64,000 bases of DNA from Gongronella butleri (lineage: Eukaryota > Mucoromycota > Mucoromycetes > Mucorales > Cunninghamellaceae): positions 372,001-436,000 of the forward strand of contig JAIWZP010000021.1 in NCBI GenBank assembly GCA_025201375.1. Direction: 5' to 3'. The translations under genes and the position numbers were made by a program. Under the pieces are notes generated by a model. The model did no database searches. It saw only the letters and a program-made list of their open reading frames with translations, and was not told the DNA's origin. Within the stretch, counting starts at the first letter, position 1. Every line of letters starts with the position of its first letter. Shown one piece after another: positions 38,411-53,018 of this stretch.

Positions 38411-40065
38411 CGATGCGCAACTGGCTTCCTCTTGTCAGTTTTGGAACATGGGCTTAAAGGCCAATTATTAACATGTCATGAACGATACAGCGTGAAGGCA
38501 TCGATGGAGACAAAAAATAACTTCCCATTTCAACTCAAAAAACTACTTTGCATAGATGGTGAAAATTTGGAGTCTGTGCCGTGAACACAGAGCAATAAAA
38601 ATCGCAGTTTCCTTAAAGTTTTGTAAACTATATAATTGCGATCAAAGATTTTGATGAAAAAGTGAATTTTCTCTGCGAGTTTTAGCCATCCATCGATGAA
38701 ACTGATCTCATTCGATAGAGATTGAACAGATGCTTTCTACACGTTAAAAGCACCGTTCGTCGTCCTATCGGTTGCCGAGAACATCGAGGTTGAAAATTTT
38801 TGTAAAGTTGAACGGTTTTCACAAGCGTACAAATATCGTGCATCGGGCAAACAAACATTTTGGAAATGGCGTCCAAGCGTGTCCCTTCCAAATGGTGCAA
38901 GTTTCATCCCGATCCATACGTAAAATATTTCGAGAGCCACTGCTGTATTTGTAAAAATATCGATATTTTGGGTTCATCTGCACAACGAATCGAAGGACCT
39001 CTTTGGTTTTCAACGTTTTATTAAAAAAGCGTTACGTATGCGAGTTTCGTTGCGATCGAAGAATAATTTGACCATTCATGACGATGATGTTACTGTACTG
39101 TACAATTGTGAAAATATCGATATTTTGCGTTCACTTACTAAATATCATACCTCTTGAGCTCTTGTTTTCAACGCATGCATGTCGAATAAGAGATGCGAGA
39201 AAATGGCCTACTACTGTACTGTACCGTACAGTAGTAGTAGCTACTAGTGGCTAGTGCAAAAAAGGGTTCTGCAGACAATCCAACCATGGATAATTACTGT
39301 ATACTGTAATGTTTAAAATTGGGTTGTGAAAATCTGCATTTTTTGGGATTTCACCACTACAGTACAACCGTCTTCTGCTGATTGACCCCTGGATTCCAGC
39401 TTCCAAGGATTTTTTTTTGAAACGAGACGCGCCGAAATAAAGTACTTATTCTAATACATATTGTGCAAGGGAGTGTTTCTTTTCAACAATGTAAATTCCA
39501 ATTACTGTACAATTTGGCGTGCATGAGCTGATGTTGTTAAAAAAGTCAATTTGTTTCATAAAATTCTTGCTGGCAACCTGGTTGACGTCTAGTTTGTGGA
39601 CATCTGCCAAGCTCACGGCTTTTATGCGCCAGCGTTGCTTATCATAAGGGCAGGAACAAAAAATCTAGAAACGAGAGGAGAAAAAAAAGATCAATGCTTT
39701 TTTTTTTATTTAGATGTTAATCATAAAGGACGAGGGAGGAATAGGCAAGAGAAATAGCCATATGAGCGAGATACTATAAAAAAAAAAGGTGACGCCATGC
39801 ATTTAAAAAAGGAGCTAGGGAAGGGGGGCGCGTGAGCAACGACGAGTGAACGCGCAAAAAAAAAGTGAATAAAAAAATCATCGAAGCGCCGATTCACCAA
39901 GCAGGAAAAGACAAAGAACGGGGTGGGGGTGAGGGGCGAAGTGGTTGTTGTTGTCGATTTGCGCAAGAGAATGAGGATCAATCATTGGAAAAGAGAAGAG
40001 GGCATGTCATGGCATCAATCAATCAATAGGCTTGGGTTTTGTTTGTGTGTGTGCGTGTGGTGGGC
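38411..40065. other. Non-coding repeat block, TACTGTA-rich
   Basis: 38860-39440 is related to 7400-7860 (CGAGA-CCA-TGC-G-ATTTGTAAA, TCGATATTTTGG-TTCATCTGCACAACGA, then the TTTTTTTGAA-CGAGACGC end). TACTGTA motifs cluster at 39090-39105, 39210-39245, 39290-39310, 39355 and 39503, one forming an almost perfect palindrome of ACTGTAC-GTACAGT type. From 39680 the DNA is the 3' flank of the helicase gene. No ORF with gene features. Confidence 0.5.
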
Positions 40066-42746
<2,681 letters not shown>

Positions 42747-43207
42747 AGTTCGATAAAAAAAAGGAGAAAGAAAAGAAAAGGGAAAAAAAGCAAGCAAAAG
42801 AAAAGGGAACAGAAAAAAACACAAGAACAAAAAAAAAAAAGGCAATGGTCATGTGCCGCGGACGTGGATGCAATGAGACAAAAAAAAAAAAGGACCACTG
42901 CGCTCCTTGAATGTTTGCTCCGTCTCTCATGAAAACCCATTTCTTTTGCATCCCGTATTGCCATTATTCATGCATGCCATTGATCTCATGAAAGGCTGTG
43001 GACGAGCCACAGGAGGATCCTCGCGTGCCCGCTCATGGCCATTTTGTCCATGCATCATGCACCCCCATTTTAGGACGCGCAAAATAAGGCTCCGCAAAGC
43101 GCCGCCTCATTGCGCCTCCTTCGTCGTGTGCTCGTAAACAAAACATTAAGCATGGTATAATGATCGCGTCTTTAATTGAAGCAAATGGATGCGAAGAAAA
43201 AAGGGCA
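42747..43207. other. Intergenic, leader of DED1 and 3' flank of BRO1 gene
   Basis: A-rich low complexity near 42760-42890 is the transcribed-strand T-rich leader of the helicase. No gene seen in the remainder. Confidence 0.5.
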
Positions 43208-44182
43208 TCAACCTCGTCGAACGAGCGAATTGTTTTGTCTGAAAGAAAAAAAATCAGAAAAATGTCGCATCGCGGGCGCGTCGCGTGCCATTTTTTTTTT
43301 TTTTACCTTGACAATTCCGTGGCCTCCATCTTTCTAGACATGGCGAAATCGTTGCAATCGTCGCGGAATTGCGTCATTGTATCGGTGTATTGGGAGTAAA
43401 ACTAAGGAAAATAGTGGAATAAGCACGCGTCGCGTGTTTATGCATAAGCTATTTTACCTTGATGCCCTCAACAAGGTTGGTGCGGATCTCCTTGAATTTG
43501 GCGAATGCTTGCTCGAGGTTGCCAATGGCGGCCTCACGTTTAGCAGCCATGGGATTTCCTTGCAGCAAGAGGAACAATTGCTCGTAGGCCTGCTGGATCT
43601 TGATGTGGAGGTCGATTTGGCGATTGGACAGGGCGAGGACGTTGCCCTGCGTGGTTTCGTACTTTTTGAGCTCCAATTGGAACACGTCGTCGAATTGCTC
43701 GGGCTCGATTTTGATAATGGGGGAGCCGCCGGTCAATTCGGCTGCCTTGGCCAGCAATTGACGCGAGATGTCGTCCGTCTTGGCCAGCTGCTCGGTGTCT
43801 TGGATTATCTGCGTCAGCGACTTGACATCGTCCTTGCCTTCTTGCATCAGGTTGCGCAGGCGCGCAATCAAAGCCTGGCATTCCTCGAGTTGCTGTTTCT
43901 GCTGCTTGCCCGACGACATGGGCTCTGCGCCACCATCCATGGCATTGCCGCCGATGCTAGGCAAGTGCGCCAAAATGTCCGGCGTCGTCTGCGACAGCAG
44001 ATGGATGGCTTTGCCCCAATTCGTCACTTTGGTGCGCACAATGCGATCGGCACGCATCGCCGCCTGCAATGTGTCGTAGTATTGCGTGCCTTGGCTCAAC
44101 AGACTGGCCGTCAACTCCTTGGAAATCGGGCGCGCCCACACTGTCAATTGGGGAAAATGGACCGGAAATGAGCCATGTTTTT

Positions 44183-44219
<37 letters not shown>

Positions 44220-46231
44220 GCACGTACAATGGCCATAGTGCTGGCGTAGAATCTCGTCGCGTTCGTTTTCTTCCTCCAGGATGCTGAAGCCCATCTCGAC
44301 AAGCTCGGCATTCTTGTGCGACATGGCCTCCACCTTGGTCAGCATGTCCAGCAGTGCCTGCTCGCCACCATCGTGTTGCACCTCCTCGGCATAGCTCAAC
44401 AGCTTGTCCGGCAACTTGTCGGGGTCAATGGTGTCCAGTCGGTCCGGCAACTTGAGCTTGTCAAGCAGCCTGGCACACACACACACACACACACACAAAA
44501 AAAAAAGGAGTGTAAGGGCCTAAAAAAAAAGAAAAAGAAAATGGGGGCTACTTACGCGTTGTGCGTGTCGATTAGATCCTGGCATTTGGCGACAATGTCG
44601 TGTTTGACGACGAATTCCTTCTTGTCGACGTAGACGCTTGCAGCTTGGTGGACTGCAAAGGGGACAAGGTTTTCAAAGAGGGGTCTGTTGATATTGACGT
44701 CTGGTTTACGCTTCCAGTAGGCGTGATCGAGCAAATCGGCGGGTATCGTAGGCTTGACCATGTCTGAGCGCAAGATGGGGGCGAGGCGCAGCTCGTCAGG
44801 GATGGATTCGAGATAAATGACGTTATTGTCCTTTTCCGCGCGCACGAGATCGCGGTCAATGGACGCCAAAAGCGTTTTCACTTGCTCAATGAACCCGGAT
44901 TGGGGCTGAACCATGCCTGTGAGCGCGGATGGCGCGGCACTGAGCAGGGACATGAGACCAAAGCCTGTGGTGAGCGTGTAGCCGCCTGCGTCGCTTGCAC
45001 TCATCGATTGCTGGATGGCTTCGAGCGCCTTTGTCGCTTGTGCATTGGCAATGCGCAGACGAGCAATCTCCTCGCCGTACTTGGACATGGAGATGCACTC
45101 GTTGGCCTTGTGGTACTGCGCCACCGCCATAAAATACGCCGCTTTGATCTGTGCATGCTTGATCCAATCGCCTGGCAACACGCTGGAAAGCCACACCGCC
45201 GTGTCCTCGGGAACACTCAATGCGTCGAAATAGTCGGCCACCTTGGTCGCAAGGCGCGCAATCGTCCCGTGCTTCATGTGCTCCATCACCGCCTTTTGCC
45301 ACATGCATTCTTGCGCCTGCGCTAGCATCAGCGCAATCAGCGCCTCCAATGTGCGTGTGTCGAGATCCTCCGTCGGCTCACAACGCATCTCGGGCAGAAT
45401 CTCACGTGCAACATACTTGAAACAGCCGGCCGCATACTAAAAAAAAAAAAAAGCAAAATATAAAAATAAAAATAAAAACGCGTTTAGAAGACCAATTGCC
45501 GATTTCCACACTATGAATGCCCCACTTGGCATCCTTTTTTTTTTTTTTTTTTTACCTGGTAGTAGATGCACGCCTTGCGAATGCCCTCGGTCGAGATGCG
45601 CGTTTCCGTCGATCCCAATTGGCTATAGGCAGCTGCAATTGTAAACACAATGTTGGCGCGCTCGTAGTTCAAATTGGCGCGTTTCACTGCCACCAGGCAA
45701 TTAAAAAAAAACAGGTGAGATGCGACACATTCATTTGAAACAAACCTTGTTGCATGGCTCATCCTTTGACCCCCTCAATTTGCTTCCCAATCCGCTCTTT
45801 TCTTTGTTTTTTTTCCAGCTTACCGAGCTTGCTGTTTGCTTTGAACACCGGGTACCATGGATATTCCAGGCCAATCTGTGGGATAAAGAGAAAAAAAAAG
45901 GGAATCAGGGTGAGGCAGAGGGGCAAAACGTGGCAAATTGGGTTCGTACGTCGAGGGGGAAGCGCGACGTCAGGTGTGATAATTGCGACAAATACATAAA
46001 CAGGCGTTCAATGGCAAAGGTGTCGATGACCTCGGGCAGGTCAAGAGCATCTTGGCGCAAAGTGTCGAGAAGCTGGCAGTCGACTTGGTATTTGGAAGAC
46101 TCCTCGGCATAAGCGGTTGTGATATAAGGAAGGATACACGGGCCAAACTGCACTGGCTTGGACTTTTTCGTGGGAACGCTCAAAAGCACCGGGTGCGCCT
46201 CTGTCCCGCTTGAGTTGGCCGTCCCAAGCAT
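43208..46231 (-). CDS. BRO1-domain protein, ALIX/PalA (Rim20) type
   Basis: A 798-residue scaffold in eight exons: 45950-46231, 45824-45875, 45556-45686, 44556-45436, 44228-44469, 43458-44140, 43307-43401, 43208-43238. The Bro1 domain spans about 15-400 (LLSVPTKKSKPVQFGPCILP, then ERANIVFTIAAAYSQLG and the AYFMAVAQYHKA helix), which in this family binds the ESCRT-III protein Snf7/CHMP4. A helical V domain follows (about 430-780), ending FYSQYTDTMTQFRDDCNDFA, like ALIX. It stops 30 residues later, with no proline-rich C terminus. Lack of the tail favours PalA/Rim20, which recruits the alkaline-pH protease to endosomes, over ALIX/Bro1. This choice is inference. The intron before exon 5 uses a (TG)n tract instead of a T tract before the acceptor. 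Confidence 0.9.
44473..44496 (+). repeat. (CA)n microsatellite in a splice-acceptor tract
   Basis: About 12 CA units on +, which read as (TG)n in the BRO1-gene transcript immediately before its exon 5 acceptor (CCAG at about 44470). Length changes here could affect splicing. Confidence 0.8.
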
Positions 46232-46706
46232 GGAGGTTGCAATAAAAAAAAAAAAAGGGTAGAAAAGATAAAAAAGAAAAAGAGGGGAAAAGAACAAAGG
46301 AACAAAAATGAGGGGACAGCAATTGGGCCTTGAATCAAGCTCAGCACCCTTTTTTGGGTCACGGTGCCCAAAAAAAGGGACTCTGCCTTCCTCGCATCCC
46401 CGATGATCGCCCCTCCCGCGCTTCCAAGACCCATATAACGATCGAATGACGCACATGCGTCTATAGAATGCCAAAGAGTCACAAAAACAAACACACACAC
46501 ACACACACATACAGGAACATGGAGCGTTGCCTTTCTTGCTAAAATCGATCCCATGGCAGCCAATCCGTGACATCGCGTCTTTTCTTGGCCATCACATGCC
46601 TTTTATGTGAATTTGGGGGGAGTGGCCCTGGGAACAATGGGTGTGCAGCGTGAAAAAAACAAAAAGAGAGAGAGAGAGAGAGAGAGATAGGAAGAGCACC
46701 TCGTTG

Positions 46707-46754
<48 letters not shown>

Positions 46755-47030
46755 GTTTGCCTGGCCATGTTGGACTTTTGCACACAATAAACGCGCCCGG
46801 AGGCATGAAATCCACTCGCAGGCACAAAAAGAAGACGACGTCCAGACAATGGACGCGCCAATTGCAATGTGGTGCACCAAAAAACACCAAATACAAAAAA
46901 TCACAAGCCAAAGACACGATTCCTCGTTCCCGTGTCATTTGCCATCTTGCTTACTGCCACAATAACATGGGCGCAATAGACAAGAGATTTATCGACCCAT
47001 CGAGCACAAAAAGAAACAAAAAAGAAACAA
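46232..47030. other. Intergenic with microsatellites
   Basis: Probable promoter of the BRO1 gene, with (CA)n near 46491-46510, (GA)n near 46663-46687 and a T run of about 42 nt at 46708-46750. No gene seen. Confidence 0.5.
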
Positions 47031-47160
47031 AAAAGAAACAAAAAAGTACGCGGAGTACGCAGAGTACAAAAAGTACGAAAAGTACGAAAAGTACGCGAAG
47101 TACGCAAAGTACGCAAAGTACGAAAAGTACGCAAAGCGCGAAGTACGCAAAGTATGCAAA
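47030..47160 (+). repeat. Minisatellite, 9-bp unit AGTACGAAA/AGTACGCAA
   Basis: About 12 tandem copies of a 9-base unit alternating AGTACGAAA and AGTACGCAA, preceded by three copies of AAAAGAAAC. The product of any + frame would be a Ser-Thr-Lys repeat, but there is no gene context. A short related segment (ACACAAAGTGCGGAAAGTGC) lies at about 47803-47830. Confidence 0.8.
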
Positions 47161-47736
47161 GCCATCACATTAGATGCTTTGCCCGCCCTGTACTTTTGGC
47201 CTACCTATAATTTTGTGGACAAATCTAGAAGTGGGCAATCCAATTTGCTTTTTGAGTGCACTTAGCTTTGATTTTGTGAAGCTTTGACAGGCGTTCTAGG
47301 GGTAATCGACGATTCTAAATCGCATAATAAAATCTGAAATGCATATCGAATTGCTGAATTTTTGAGCACTTAGCGATTTTGATACGAGTTTGGCCCATCT
47401 TTGCGGTTTGTTCTAATGCAAGTGCCTCAAACATCGCTCAATTCGTAATTCTGTTCACGCAGCCAGATGTAAAATTTAATTTAGAATCGAATAAAGTTCT
47501 CACAGGGTGTGCGTTAATAAAATTTCGAAATAATCGCAGTTCACGGTTGTTTTTTTGCCTTGGGAATGCTCGCCTAGAAAAAAAAAAAAAAAGGACACTG
47601 CTCAGCTCTCCTACCCATCTTTTCTTCCCTTCGCCTTTTATATTATTTTGTGGCCATAATGACATCTATTGAAGGTACTTGTTTGACGTCTTTAACCGAG
47701 GAATTTTTGAATACTGCGATAAATGCCATTTTTTGG

Positions 47737-47778
<42 letters not shown>

Positions 47779-47848
47779 GAGCCGAGTGCTGTGTCGCGAT
47801 GTACACAAAGTGCGGAAAGTGCGCAAAGCAGGTTTTTTTTTATTGGAT
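47161..47848. other. Intergenic, AT-rich
   Basis: Starts with CATTAGATGCTTTGCCCGCC, a segment also at 25938 and 35207 in the 790-bp repeat. A 37-nt T run lies near 47741-47777. No gene seen. Confidence 0.5.
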
Positions 47849-49064
47849 TCATTTTGAAAATACAATTTTGTCGCAATTGATCATTTGTGCCACTTTTGCA
47901 ATAGCTTGATCGTCATCGCCATTGTTGTGGTGTTCGTGGTGGTTGTGTGGATGAGTGGCGGCGGGCCGTCGAAGCATTGGGGGCGCAGCAAGGGCCAATG
48001 GATGAAATGAGGTGGACGAAGAGGCGACGGGTGGTGGTGGTTGTGGAGCGGATGACGATTGTTGCAGCAATTGTTGCTGTTGTTGTTGTTGCTGCAGCAA
48101 TTGTTGCTGTTCCTGCTGCTGCTGTTCCTGCTTTTTGACATTGGCCATGTACTCTTGGATCTCGCGCGCATAGCGCGCCTTGTCGTCCTCGGCCTTTTTA
48201 AGCCATGGTGCGCGTTCCTCGGGCGTCATTCTCTTCCAGCGAGACGAGATTTCTTTGCTGATCGGGCCGACGGTCGACCCTGGGAACTGTTGTGCGACCT
48301 GCGGCCGAATGGCGCCCAAAAAGAACAGAAACCCGCTCATCGGGTGTTTTGGTGCCGATGGGTACTTGTGTCGCTTCTTTTTGCGCCCGCGCGGATCACG
48401 TTGTCCCTCTTCCAGTTTTTGGCGGCCGCGCCGTTTGCGTGCGGGTGCCGGTGCTGTTGTTGCAGGTGTCGATGTGCTTGTGGTGGGCGCAGACAGCGGC
48501 AATGGCAGCGAAGAGGACGACATTGGTGGCATTGTGTGTGATGAAGATGAGGATGGCATGGTCAGGGGTGTGGATGAGGACGTGGGCATGGCGCTGGGCA
48601 TGGTGTGTGGCGCCATGGGGTGTTGCGACGACCGAGATGTCGGTGGGAACGCAAAAGGGTGCTGCTGGTGTGGAGATGGTGCGGAGGCATCGTGGCGCAG
48701 CAATTGGGCAGACATAGTGATGGGTGTGGTTAATGCGGATGCGTGGTGGCTGGTATCATCGGTCAGGGATATCCGGTCAGTGGGAATCATGGAGGAGGAG
48801 GACGACGACGAAGAAGGCTGGAGCGAGGTTTTGCGATTTGAACGCGACATGCGCCGCGCTTCTTCCAATTGCGCTTTGGACCGCCTGGTATAAATGAAAT
48901 CAGGGTGGTTCTTGAGGTGGTCCTGCTTGAGCGCCAGCGCGGCCTCTTGGTACTTGTTGCGTTCGTCCTACAAAAAGCGAAAAAAAATGAGACAAAATGA
49001 GAAAAGTGGAAAAAAAATTAAGACATGGCGTGGTGCCTGGTCACTCATCGGCTCCCCCCCTTTT

Positions 49065-49096
<32 letters not shown>

Positions 49097-50507
49097 GCTT
49101 TTCTCCATCTTCGGTTCCACGTACGGGATCCAGGCTCTTCCATCGATCGCCAATTTGCTTGCTGATTTGCGCAACGGTCATTTTTGGATCATAGGCAAGT
49201 AATTTTGACCTCATTTCCCTGTTGAACAGCAAATATGCATTGGGTGGTCGTTTGAGTCGTTCCTGTTGGTGTGGTTGTGGCTGGTGAGGTGCATTGTAGA
49301 ACGAATTGGCGCCTCGAGCGTCATCCAAAGGCGGGGATGCCGACGATGAGGCCATGTTCAAGTCGTACATGGTGTCGACCTGCATTTCTGTGTCCTCGTG
49401 AGTAAGTGGCGGCGGTGGTAGCGCGTCGTTGATGCCATTGGCGGGCTTGGTGGTGGTCGTGATTGTCGGTAAAGGCGGCGACCAGGCAGCGGACGATGCT
49501 GGCGGGAGTATTGGCGCGACGGATGCGGCACTGAGACTATGTGGCGGTTGCTGGAGTGGATGCAGGCTTGTGAGCGTGGGCAGGGCCGTTGTGGAGGACG
49601 GCTGCGGCAAGGGCGGCATGATCATGGCTGCGGACGCGGATGTAGCGACCACTGACACGGAATTGGCGGCGGTGGCCGATGCCAAACTGGCGGACGACGT
49701 GTACAGAGGCGGGGATGGCGACGTGGCGGATGGTGGTGGCGTGGACATGGGTGATGCCGAGGCTGCAGGGCTGTCAATGGCCGGAATCGTCATGTCACGT
49801 CGCGCCATCGATAGCAATTTCCGCCGATCCTGCTTATGCAAATTCTTCATGGATAAAAACGACGGATAGCTTGAAAAAGGCTTGTCGTCGCCAATTTCCT
49901 CCTCGGCGCATCTTAGAACGGCTTCCGCGGTCACCAATTGCCGCGGAGGCGTGTGATACGCCGTCGGCATCGGCTCATCGTCCACCTCGCGTGCCAAATC
50001 CTCCTCTAGCTTTGTCTTTACAATAATCGCCTCGTGCACTGACGATCGCTTGCGCTACAAAAAAAAAGGGGGGGGGGCAAAGGATGAGAAATCCGGGGCA
50101 AACAACCTGAATGGGCAAGAATTGAGCCACACACTTACCGGCTGCCAGGACTCGCTGGAGCTGCGTCGTGCTAAAGGGGCATGGTCGTCGTCGTAAAAGA
50201 CAGCGTCCGGCATGGACTGAGGGATCATGGTCTCGACTGGGCGCACAGATGCGCCAGGCATCACAATGGGCGGCAATTGGCAGTTGCTCTGGAACGCGGG
50301 CGGGGCCACCGACGTCGTCTAAGTTGGAAGACATCGAAATGAGCTCAGAACGAAAAAAAACAGAAAAAAGGGCAAAAAGCGGGCAAATTGGAGCGCGTTA
50401 CTCACTGTTATCGCCGCATGGTCGTAAGACGCGAGAGAATTGGGATAAATCGCGGTATTGTCGGAGGTGAGAGGTAGAGAGGGAAGCACGTTGGTGTGAT
50501 GGCTCAT
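47849..50507 (-). CDS. Transcription factor with two HMG boxes
   Basis: A 776-residue protein in four exons: 50406-50507, 50139-50318, 49125-50054, 47849-48967. It is mostly disordered (Ser, Pro, Ala, Gln runs). HMG box 1 (about 360-436) starts RLKRPPNAYLLFNREMRSKL, and the intron between exons 3 and 4 splits it after SLDP. It has the RPPNAY/LF-R core of MATA/SOX-type sequence-specific boxes. HMG box 2 (about 606-680) starts KYPSAPKHPMSGFLFFLGAI and has IS-K-ISSRWKRMTPEERAPW. A basic KRRGRQK stretch (about 582) resembles an AT-hook or nuclear signal. The C terminus is Gln-rich. Box 1 suggests specific binding to AACAAT-like sites. The second box is of the less sequence-specific kind. No flanking genes typical of the zygomycete sex locus are present. 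Confidence 0.88.
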
Positions 50508-53018
50508 ATACATAAAGACTCGAATACGCGAGTGGGTCGAGTTTCGGGTGTGTAGTGAGCGAGGGCAGGCGAAAGGAGGCTAAAGCCTAGGAGAAGACAC
50601 GCACACAAAAAAAAAAAAAAAAAAAGCAAAAAGCTAATAGGCAAGCGGCAGGTGAGCGGTGTTGTTCCTTGTCGTTGGTGTCGTCTACTGCTTTACGGGG
50701 TTCTTCCACCAAGGTCAGGCCGTGATTTTCTCAAGTGTGAGAAAAAAAAAAAAAAGTGGAAAAAGGGGAAAAAGAGAAACAAGGCGAAAATTGTGGGGGG
50801 AGGGGGACAAAGCAAAAAAAAAAAAAAAAAAGAGGATCCAAATAGGTCACCTGGAAGGAGTGGGTTGCGGCCTGCCATTTTGGGACGCCGAGTCGTGTGT
50901 GCATCGCTTGGGCCAGCTTCAATTCGCCCACTCTGCGCCCCGTCTACCAGACATACACATGCAAAAGAGAGAAAAAGAGGTCAATCGATCGACGCGAACA
51001 CCTAGTTTGTTAATGGTCGTGCTCAGCGACATCAAAAAAAAAAAATCAAGCGGCATGGTGACTAACGACGCCCAATTGCAATAGGGCCGTGGTCACCTGT
51101 GCAACCACAATCGCCCAGGCAATACAAAGACGTCTTTTGCGAAAAAAGGAAGGATTCTCGCCCTGGCTTGTCCTCTGTGAAAATAAAAAAAACCAGGGCT
51201 TGATCTTATCTACCTCGAATTGGCCTGTTTCACGCTAAAATGTGTGTACCCTACCTCCAAAGTACCTGCGCCGTGCATTAATTCATGCGCACTGCTTAGA
51301 TTACAGCGTCGCAAAAGCCTTGGTGCGACTTTTTGTTCTTTTTTTACCATTTTTTTTCTTTCCAGATTATGACCCCAGAGCACGGGCAAAGTAAACACGA
51401 CGGGCCGATGCGATGTTCCTGTGACCCATGTTGTCCATCTTTGGTCCAACTTTAACCCCATTCACTGCACCATGCTCGCATTTAATGCCGATTGACAATT
51501 GAAATCTTATATTATGAGAGATGTGCTCTCCCCCCACACGCAACGCGCACATCCGGCGATCCGCACTCCGTGATCGACTCTTGCATGACGCAAAAAGAAA
51601 GGGCATGTGCAAGTGCGTATTCATTATGGCATGGTCTCCTTTTTTTTTTTTTTTCCCTCTCTCTTTGCGCTCCATGACGCTGATGACGGCACAATGACCT
51701 CCAGGTGTGACAAGGGGCTGATGCCAGTGACCAATGATCTCTCATTCAATTCGCGACGATCTTTCAGCCCTCGAAAGATGGCGTAAAAAAAAACAAAGGC
51801 AAGACTTACCAGTCAAAGATCGATTTTTTTTTTGTTTTTTTGAAAAAAAAGATGGGGTGCATGATGTCGTGCATGCATCAAAGAGGGGAAAGAAAGGAGA
51901 TGGGCGCCAACCAGGTCGTGGTGCCCCTCGTCTGGCGCCGTGCTTTTTCACGTTCACGCCGTTGTTTCACAAGTTGATGAGATGAACCCATCTGCCTGGT
52001 GTGGCAAGGCTCTTAATTGTGTTTTGTTGGGCGCGCATCAGCTGAGCAACCGCCTATCAACGCGTCCGAACGCGAGGGCTGACAAAACAATGGAGCAAAT
52101 GGGAAATTTTCTTGTCCCCACCCAATCAATTCATCATCACACATACAGACTGACAAAAAACTACACTCTTTCAACGCGCTTGTACACCGGCAAAAAAATA
52201 GCAGAGAGACATTGATCCAATGCAAAAAAACACATGCAGATACGACAGAGAGAAAAAAAAATTGCGCGAAGTCGAATCATCTCGTCACGGCTGCGCATGA
52301 ATAGAATAGCTCCGAGTAGTGCTCAGGCGTGATCTTTCCAAGAAAGTCGAGCCCTGAAATCCGTGGCCAGTTGGAATTGCGACCGACGCGACACGCAAAA
52401 ACGCGTGCAAGCGGACTTTTTGCCAAATGTGGTTGTCCATGCCTTGAAAGGTAGCCAATAAAGCCAAGCGCTAATAGTACCTACAGTAGGCACGTGTGAC
52501 CGTGTCAATCAAAAACATTTACTTCGCCATCGTGCCTTTTTCTTACGCAAGTTCCAACACATTTTGTGCTTTGGGGGGCTGTTCTGCTTTTTCTTCGTGT
52601 TTCACAAGCCTCGAATCAATCGAAATTTTCAGCATTCATGCAGTCACCCTTTTAAAATCTTGACCCAAAGTTTCGCATTGAATCTTTCTCCAGATCGAGT
52701 AATGCAAAGCATAAAATTGCCAAATGCACGAAATTTAAGATTCCTGGCGTTGAAGGCATCCAATCTCGGTCATATTCAAACCCCTCATGGACATTAAATT
52801 AAAATCGACAATGAGCAGAGTTTGGTGCGCCAAGCAAGATTGGGATCATTGGATGACTATCGGAAGAAAGTTTAAAGTTGTTTTATGAGTGCGTCGCGAT
52901 CGGCGAGAACGCGCGACGATGCTCATTCGAAATAGGGCCAGTGTTACATATTCAAACGTGCGTTTAATTAAGTTAAAGGAGTGGAAGGGGGACAAGAGAG
53001 ATAAAGACGCGTCAAAAA
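50508..53018. other. Intergenic, no gene seen
   Basis: 2.5 kb upstream of the HMG gene (its promoter) to the 3' flank of the chitinase. Contains A runs near 50608, 50737 and 50812, a 17-nt T run near 51640, and a CTACAGTAGG near 52482. Reading frames are short, opposite and without motifs. The only long one crosses A runs. Confidence 0.5.

Noticed and set aside
37688..38457. Long frames on both strands over poly(A), (GA)n and T tracts
   Set aside because: They arise from homopolymer runs (Lys and Phe runs) and the GC-rich duplicated motif; no protein features.
47030..47160. CRISPR array
   Set aside because: Repeats are contiguous 9-mers without unique spacers, and the DNA is clearly eukaryotic.
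46757..47173. Plus-strand frame giving a Ser-Thr-Lys-Gln repeat protein
   Set aside because: It is a translation of the 9-bp minisatellite and A-rich flank, with no splice or start context.
47849..50507. Mating-type (sex) locus
   Set aside because: Although one HMG box is MATA-like, neither the triose-phosphate transporter nor the helicase partner of the known zygomycete sex locus is adjacent; the DED1 gene 5 kb away is a different helicase type.
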